From JBBTYG01 sp964418085 (GTDB taxonomy: Bacteria; Patescibacteriota; Minisyncoccia; UBA6257; 2-01-FULL-56-20): a stretch of 24,236 bases of DNA. The notes beneath the pieces are model-generated. The model had not been told where the DNA came from. It saw only the letters and a list, made by a program, of their open reading frames with translations, and made no database searches. Position 1 is the stretch's first letter, and each line of letters begins with the position of its first letter. Below are positions 20,369 through 24,236 of the stretch, in pieces. The stretch spans positions 1 through 24,236 of the forward strand of contig CAYQKB010000015.1 in assembly GCA_964418085.1 (NCBI GenBank), written 5' to 3'. Made by a program: the position numbers and the translations under genes.

Positions 20369-20554
20369 TAGACACTATCTCAAAATCCCTTCGGCTGCAA
20401 TATTGGTAATATCCCTTCGGGTTGCGGATATTTTCTCGTCCCGCTTCGTTTCGACTCGGTCGTAGTGCTTCAAGCACAACTTCCTCATCGAAGCCTCGCG
20501 GATACAAGAAAATCTCTCGCAATGCCGCTCGAAGGGATTTTGAGATAGTGTCTA
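20369..20554. mobile_element. foldback MITE with 25-base perfect terminal inverted repeats
   Basis: The ends 20369-20393 and 20530-20554 are perfect inverted repeats (25 bases, beginning TAGACACTATCTCAAAATCC). The outermost TA on each side may be a TA target duplication, which would suit an IS630/Tc1-mariner-type transposase. The interior is itself partly complementary (TTGCGGATATTTTCT region near 20415 with AGAAAATCTCTCGCAA near 20508) and includes a GTGCTT/AAGCAC hairpin near 20475. No transposase is encoded, so it depends on one elsewhere. Its size of about 186 bases is typical of a MITE. Confidence 0.8.
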
Positions 20555-20557
20555 AAA

Positions 20558-20591
20558 ATATTCCACTTGCGTTTAAAAGCAAGTGGAATAT
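20558..20591. repeat. 13-base-stem hairpin between the MITE and the TrmH gene
   Basis: ATATTCCACTTGC (20558-20570) and GCAAGTGGAATAT (20579-20591) with an 8-base loop. On the minus strand it is followed by TTTTT and could terminate leftward transcripts. On the plus strand its 3' arm overlaps the predicted -10 of the next gene. Confidence 0.7.
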
Positions 20592-20594
20592 ATT
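20589..20594 (+). promoter_or_regulatory. -10 element at the TrmH-type gene
   Basis: TATATT followed by 6 bases and the ATG at 20601, at the foot of the hairpin. Confidence 0.4.
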
Positions 20595-20600
20595 TTAATC

Positions 20601-21116
20601 ATGAATGCCGCAGTCGCCGTGCTCTACAATATTCGGAGCATTCACAATGTCGGCTCCATTTTCCGCACAGCGGACGGCGCCGGAATTTCTAAAATTTATT
20701 TGTGCGGCATTACTCCGTCGCCGATTGACCGGTTCGGGAAGTTCCGCGCGGATTTTTCGAAGGTGTCGCTTGGGGCGGAGCGGCATGTCGCGTGGGAAAA
20801 AGCGCGAAGCGCGGCGGGCATTATAAAAAAATTGAAAGAGGACGGATATAAAATTTTGGCGGTTGAGCAGCATAAAAATTCGGTTTTATATTATAAATCG
20901 AAGTCCCTCGATACGACTTTTGACAAACACAAGCACAATCTTGCTCTTGTGTTTGGGGCCGAAGTGCGGGGGCTCCCGCCTCCGCTTTTAAAAATCGCGG
21001 ACGAAATTTTGGAAATCCCGATGTTTGGTAAAAAAGAATCTTTAAACGTATCGGTGGCGTTTGGGATTGTGGCGTACGAACTAAGTTTAAAGTTGAAATC
21101 TCAAAATGGAAAATGA
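20601..21116 (+). CDS. TrmH/SpoU family RNA 2'-O-methyltransferase
   Basis: 171 residues from the ATG at 20601. The SPOUT fold motifs are NIRSIHNVGSIFRTADGAG (motif 1, about 10-28), LALVFGAEVRGLPPPLL (motif 2) and IPMFGKKESLNVSVAFGIVAYEL (motif 3), the deep-knot SAM site. SpoU enzymes methylate tRNA or rRNA ribose. The short length without an N-terminal substrate domain fits the stand-alone tRNA type, but the target is not determined. The last nine residues (LKLKSQNGK) are encoded by dispersed repeat copy B, so the original C-terminus has probably been replaced. Confidence 0.88.
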   Translation: MNAAVAVLYNIRSIHNVGSIFRTADGAGISKIYLCGITPSPIDRFGKFRADFSKVSLGAERHVAWEKARSAAGIIKKLKEDGYKILAVEQHKNSVLYYKSKSLDTTFDKHKHNLALVFGAEVRGLPPPLLKIADEILEIPMFGKKESLNVSVAFGIVAYELSLKLKSQNGK

Positions 21117-21143
21117 CAGTTTAAAATAATTTTGAAGATTTAA
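21086..21143 (+). repeat. dispersed repeat copy B at TrmH gene 3' end
   Basis: Contains AAATCTCAAAATGGAAA and CAGTTTAAAA, shared with copy C (inverted) and partly with copy A. It spans the stop codon at 21114-21116. Confidence 0.6.
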
Positions 21144-21180
21144 TAAAAATCTCCCGCTTGCGTTGCCGCAGGCGGGAGAT
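21144..21180 (-). terminator. terminator of the helical-repeat gene
   Basis: On the minus strand ATCTCCCGC and GCGGGAGAT enclose TGCG/CGCA, followed by TTTTTA (21144-21149 on the plus strand). It lies 24 bases after the stop of the leftward gene. Confidence 0.85.
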
Positions 21181-21204
21181 GATGTTCGTATTTCGGTGTG
21201 CCGG

Positions 21205-22383
21205 TTATGGCTTTGGGGCGAGCAGATCGCTGCACACTTTCGCAATCGCGGCGAAGGCTTCGGCGCGCTTGGAAAGCGAGCCGGAGATTTCTCCGGCGAT
21301 CTCCATCGCCTTTTCGAATTCGCCGAGCGTCGCGTTCAGGTCGGCCACTTGTGCGAGGAGCGACTCGTCGTACCCATCCCTCGTAGAAGTAGCGAGCTTT
21401 CTGAGTTTCTGAAGGGCATCCGCGGTTTCGTCCATGCCCCAGCGCCCTTCGCTGGCTTTTGCGACGGCACACCACGCGGATCCGAATTTGTAGAGCTCAT
21501 CTTTATTAGCACAATCCCCCGGACGGGGAAGTGCGTGTGCATGTGCGCGGGCTAGTCTTATGAGATCGGGGGGATAGATTGACCGAAGCGCAATGTATGC
21601 AAGTGTAGAGGCCAGCGTCGCGTTGTCGGTGATAAGATTGGCCACGGTCTCCGCAAGACGACACTTTTCGTCATCCGCAAGGGTTCGCGCCAGGAGACTT
21701 AGGCCAAGGGTTTTGTCATCCGTGGTTAATTTCGCCGCGATGACTTTTACATCGCTAAGTAATTTTTCTTCGTCTCTTTTGTCGGGTCTGATGCCATACA
21801 TGCGCGCGAAGGCAAATGCCCGGGGGAGAGGATGAGAAATAGATATTCCTATTTCCCAACTGGTATCATTTTTATCCAGACAGGCGAACGCCACGGCAAT
21901 TTCTTCGAGCAGTTTGTCGCGATTGACGGGGGATTGCAAAGCTTGCAGGCCTGCCTGCGCTTTTTTGAGGTCGCGATTGACTTTTGTTTTCTGCGCGATT
22001 TTGGCGAAGGCAATCCAGCGCTCGGGTGCGGCCATCTCTTTGGCTATGCTTCGGGCACATCCGTAGTTTCCTTCTCTTGCATGGTCTTCTATTACCAGCA
22101 TGACCGCATCCGATCCGGTGGCTTGCGCCGCCGCATTTTGCGCTTCGGCGAGATCAGACGGTTCGTTCGTAACTTCATGGATGCGGATTAGCGCCTTACA
22201 TCGGAGGAACGGATCTCCTTCTTTCACCGCCGCAGCCCGTGCTGCATTGATGCTTTCGCGAAACCCGCGCTGTGCCGCGATGCGCGGCGCGTTGTCGAGG
22301 ATTTCCTGTAGCACGAAGTGCGAGATGCGGTTTGCGTCAATCTGTTTGTGGAATTCGGACAGTTGGTCCAGTGTCGGTTTCAT
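21205..22383 (-). CDS. alpha-helical repeat protein (TPR/HEAT-like), unknown function
   Basis: 392 residues, ATG at 22383 with AGGA 6 bases upstream. No export signal. The protein is almost wholly alpha-helical, built from about ten repeats with a recurring pattern of paired helices with small residues: 'AKxxAxxA', 'ALIRIHEVTNEPSDLAEAQNAAAQA', 'IAFAKIAQKTKVNRDLKKAQ', 'LAQVADLNATLGEFEKAMEIAGEI'. This resembles TPR/Sel1 or PBS-HEAT scaffolds used for protein binding. I recognise no named family. It is a monocistronic gene with its own terminator, divergent from the MFS transporter gene. Confidence 0.75.
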   Translation of the reverse strand: MKPTLDQLSEFHKQIDANRISHFVLQEILDNAPRIAAQRGFRESINAARAAAVKEGDPFLRCKALIRIHEVTNEPSDLAEAQNAAAQATGSDAVMLVIEDHAREGNYGCARSIAKEMAAPERWIAFAKIAQKTKVNRDLKKAQAGLQALQSPVNRDKLLEEIAVAFACLDKNDTSWEIGISISHPLPRAFAFARMYGIRPDKRDEEKLLSDVKVIAAKLTTDDKTLGLSLLARTLADDEKCRLAETVANLITDNATLASTLAYIALRSIYPPDLIRLARAHAHALPRPGDCANKDELYKFGSAWCAVAKASEGRWGMDETADALQKLRKLATSTRDGYDESLLAQVADLNATLGEFEKAMEIAGEISGSLSKRAEAFAAIAKVCSDLLAPKP

Positions 22384-22585
22384 TTTTTCCTATTCAGTTG
22401 TGTCCACCGGAAGGGAAGCGAGCGGCATCGTGTGCGCAAAAACATTCGTTTTTGGCATCAACACCTGTATACTCACACCTTTTTCTTCCAGCAGTACTAA
22501 CAGCTTTGTACAATTTTTTGTGACGCATTGTCAATTCTATTTGTCATCGCGATGGCAGGCGAGAGGAGTGCTATACTTAATACAC
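22384..22585. promoter_or_regulatory. divergent promoter region
   Basis: A 202-base gap between the leftward helical-repeat gene and the rightward MFS gene. TGC then TATACT (22569-22577) is an extended -10, 8 bases before the MFS ATG. For the leftward gene only a ribosome-binding AGGA is clear; no convincing -35/-10 pair was found for it. No other structure is evident. Confidence 0.5.
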
Positions 22586-23779
22586 ATGGGCAAACGGATT
22601 TTTGGATTCAATCGCAACGTATTTTTTTTGGGGCTCGTAAGCTTCTTCAATGATTTTTCCGCGGAGATGGTGCAGTCTGTGATGCCGGTATTTTTGACCG
22701 TCGTTTTGGGGGCACCTGCGTTTTTGGTCGGGGTACTAGAAGGATCGGCGGATGCACTCGCAAGCGTGCTCAAGGTTTTTTCCGGGCGGTTATCCGATAA
22801 AATCGGGCGGCGGAAACTGCCGGCGGTTTTAGGGTATACGCTTTCCGTCGGCACTCGGCCATTTCTCGCGCTTACGTCCCGTTTCTCCCAGGTTTTTTCG
22901 CTTCGTATTATAGATCGCGTCGGCAAGGGACTTCGAGACGCTCCGCGGGACGCCTTGATTTCGGAATCAATCGAGCCATCGGAGTACGGGAAATCATTCG
23001 GTCTTCATCGCGCACTCGATACATTGGGCGCAACCGTCGGGCCGCTCTTTGCATTTTTTCTTTTGCCGTTTTTGGGCGGGAGTTATCATAAATTATTTTT
23101 GGTTGCGTTTGTGATAGGGCTCGGGGCGATCGCGAGCTTTACGTTTGTTGACGATGTTCGGAGGCCGCGTGGCGTGGAGCCGCGCCCCGTGCCGAAACTC
23201 GATATGCGCCTTTTGAAATCGAACAAGAGATTTGCTTATATCGTTGCGTCAATTTTCGTTTTTGGCATGGGGACGCTGCCGATTATTCTTTTACTCCTCA
23301 AGGGAGAAGAGGCGGGGCTTCCTACGGGGAGCTTGCCGTTGCTCTACTTTGTATACAGTTTGTCGTTTGTGCTCGCTGCAGTTCCTCTTGGGAAACTTTC
23401 AGACACATTTGGAGAGGGGAGGGTGATTGCGGGTGGATTCATTGCGGCAATCGCCGTGTATCTTGGGCTTGCCGGAACGAATGACCCGGTTCTCACTGTT
23501 TTACTTTTTGCGCTTCTCGGTGTTTATTCCGCGGCGACAGACGGCGTTGAACGCGCATTTGCGGCAAAGCACCTGACCCGCGACATTTTGGCTGAAGGGC
23601 AAGGGTTCCTTAATATGGCGGTCGGGTTTTCGTCCCTTGTTGCCGGAGTTGTCGGCGGATTTTTGTGGACGCGCTTCGGGTCTACTGTGGCGCTCGACTA
23701 CGCTGGCGTGATCTCGCTTATCGGTCTCATATTTTTTATACATGTTGACAGAAATGTACTCGCAAAAAATGAAGTCTAA
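22586..23779 (+). CDS. MFS transporter
   Basis: 397 residues from the ATG at 22586; a longer frame to 22100 is antisense to the helical-repeat gene and is rejected. It has about 11-12 hydrophobic segments. The major-facilitator loop 2-3 signature GRLSDKIGRRK (67-77) is clear, and its half-repeat GKLSDTFGEGR appears in the second half. RIIDRVGKGLRDAPRDALISESI is a conserved loop of one MFS subgroup that includes drug or organic-anion exporters. Substrate unknown. The gene overlaps the start of the DUF192 gene by 11 bases, so the two are probably cotranscribed. Confidence 0.9.
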   Translation: MGKRIFGFNRNVFFLGLVSFFNDFSAEMVQSVMPVFLTVVLGAPAFLVGVLEGSADALASVLKVFSGRLSDKIGRRKLPAVLGYTLSVGTRPFLALTSRFSQVFSLRIIDRVGKGLRDAPRDALISESIEPSEYGKSFGLHRALDTLGATVGPLFAFFLLPFLGGSYHKLFLVAFVIGLGAIASFTFVDDVRRPRGVEPRPVPKLDMRLLKSNKRFAYIVASIFVFGMGTLPIILLLLKGEEAGLPTGSLPLLYFVYSLSFVLAAVPLGKLSDTFGEGRVIAGGFIAAIAVYLGLAGTNDPVLTVLLFALLGVYSAATDGVERAFAAKHLTRDILAEGQGFLNMAVGFSSLVAGVVGGFLWTRFGSTVALDYAGVISLIGLIFFIHVDRNVLAKNEV

Positions 23780-24236
23780 ACCGAACCGCATGCTATTTTT
23801 CATTTTGTTTATACTCTGTGCTATCGGAGTCCTTTTCGGACTGTACTTTTTTGTTATGGGAAGGACGAATCCACAGCTTCCCGGCACTCACGTTTCGATT
23901 GGCGGGAAACTGTTCAGTGCCGAGGTGGCGGATAGGATGGTTTCCCGAGTGCGGGGACTTTCCGGCCGCGACGGTCTGCCGGAAGACGCCGGCATGCTTT
24001 TTATTTTTCCGACATCAAGCATGACAGGATTTTGGATGAAGGACATGAAGTTTGCGATTGATATTGTGTGGATTCATGGCGATACCGTTGCCGGATTTTC
24101 GGAACATATGCTGCCCGAGCCGGGGAAATCACTTTTTTCGCTTAAAATTTATTATCCGCCGGAGGTGGTTGATAAAGTGTTTGAAATAAATTCGGGGGCG
24201 GTGCAAAGATACGGTTTGAAGGTCGGGGATAGAGTG
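23769..24236 (+). CDS. DUF192 family exported protein, 3' end outside window
   Basis: 156 codons are visible without a stop; an in-frame ATG at 23754 is an alternative start. An N-terminal membrane segment (about 8-28) is followed by the DUF192 domain (PF02643). Landmarks are FSAEVADRMVSRVRGLSGR, GMLFIFP and FWMKDMKFAIDIVWI, the family's most conserved patch. The protein is expected to be anchored outside the membrane; the biochemical role of the family is unknown. It starts inside the last codons of the MFS gene, indicating translational coupling. Only a short C-terminal part is likely to be missing, judging by usual family length. Confidence 0.88.
   Translation, partial: MKSKPNRMLFFILFILCAIGVLFGLYFFVMGRTNPQLPGTHVSIGGKLFSAEVADRMVSRVRGLSGRDGLPEDAGMLFIFPTSSMTGFWMKDMKFAIDIVWIHGDTVAGFSEHMLPEPGKSLFSLKIYYPPEVVDKVFEINSGAVQRYGLKVGDRV

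Noticed and set aside
20331..20582. N-terminal extension of the zinc-ribbon membrane protein
   Set aside because: The extra residues are a translation of the MITE and hairpin; the protein begins sensibly at the ATG at 20330.
22100..22585. Upstream extension of the MFS frame to 22100
   Set aside because: The extra 162 residues are antisense to the helical-repeat gene and of low-complexity, Cys/Ser/Arg-rich composition; the MFS start at 22586 has its own -10 box.
1..24236. CRISPR array or complete insertion sequence
   Set aside because: No regularly spaced direct repeats and no transposase frame were seen on either strand; the only transposon-like item is the non-coding MITE.

Overview
The window looks like a chromosome fragment of a Patescibacteria/CPR bacterium, most likely Parcubacteria-like (inference). 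The reasons are many small, tightly packed genes of CPR-typical families (Lamin-tail protein, DUF763 remnant, DUF192, class II ribonucleotide reductase, HIT, TrmH/RsmE), few Shine-Dalgarno sites, TGA used as a normal stop, and short palindromic or repetitive insertions inside genes and at gene ends. No rRNA, CRISPR array or complete insertion sequence is present.

Left part (1-7217): an AT-rich accessory region that I read as an integrated mobile element abutting the 3' end of a tRNA-Asn gene (7218-7289, minus). Its minus-strand half (2934 down to 1) encodes two small membrane proteins, two unknown proteins and, running off the window, a Z1-type superfamily 2 helicase of the kind found in restriction/MORC-associated defence loci. 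Its plus-strand half (3485-7229) encodes a small unknown protein, a RepA/KaiC-like ATPase, a terminase-small-subunit-like DNA-binding protein and a large serine recombinase whose stop codon lies inside the tRNA gene. Two non-coding stretches of this element carry complex RNA-like structure. One at 3307-3422 has a hairpin whose loop is complementary to the loop of the following terminator. The other at 5416-5538 has two interleaved long inverted repeats, begins at the predicted start site of a consensus promoter, and ends 5 bases before the recombinase start codon.

Right part (7290-24236): ordinary chromosome of higher GC. In order it holds an adenosylcobalamin-dependent ribonucleotide reductase (minus), a Lamin-tail surface protein, a SAM methyltransferase, RsmE, a HIT protein, a membrane protein, a DUF763 gene remnant, DNA polymerase IV, an exported phosphoesterase, a pilin-leader-like gene broken by one in-frame TAG, tRNA-guanine transglycosylase, a DapB-like reductase, an unknown protein, a small zinc-ribbon membrane protein, a foldback MITE, a TrmH/SpoU methyltransferase, a helical-repeat protein (minus), an MFS transporter and a partial DUF192 protein.

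Across the right part at least nine genes have a -10-like hexamer ending 6-8 bases before the ATG and no ribosome-binding site, which predicts leaderless transcripts. Several coding genes also carry in-frame palindromic or repetitive insertions: dinB, rsmE, the SAM methyltransferase and perhaps the phosphoesterase. One dispersed repeat family forms the C-terminal tails of two methyltransferases.
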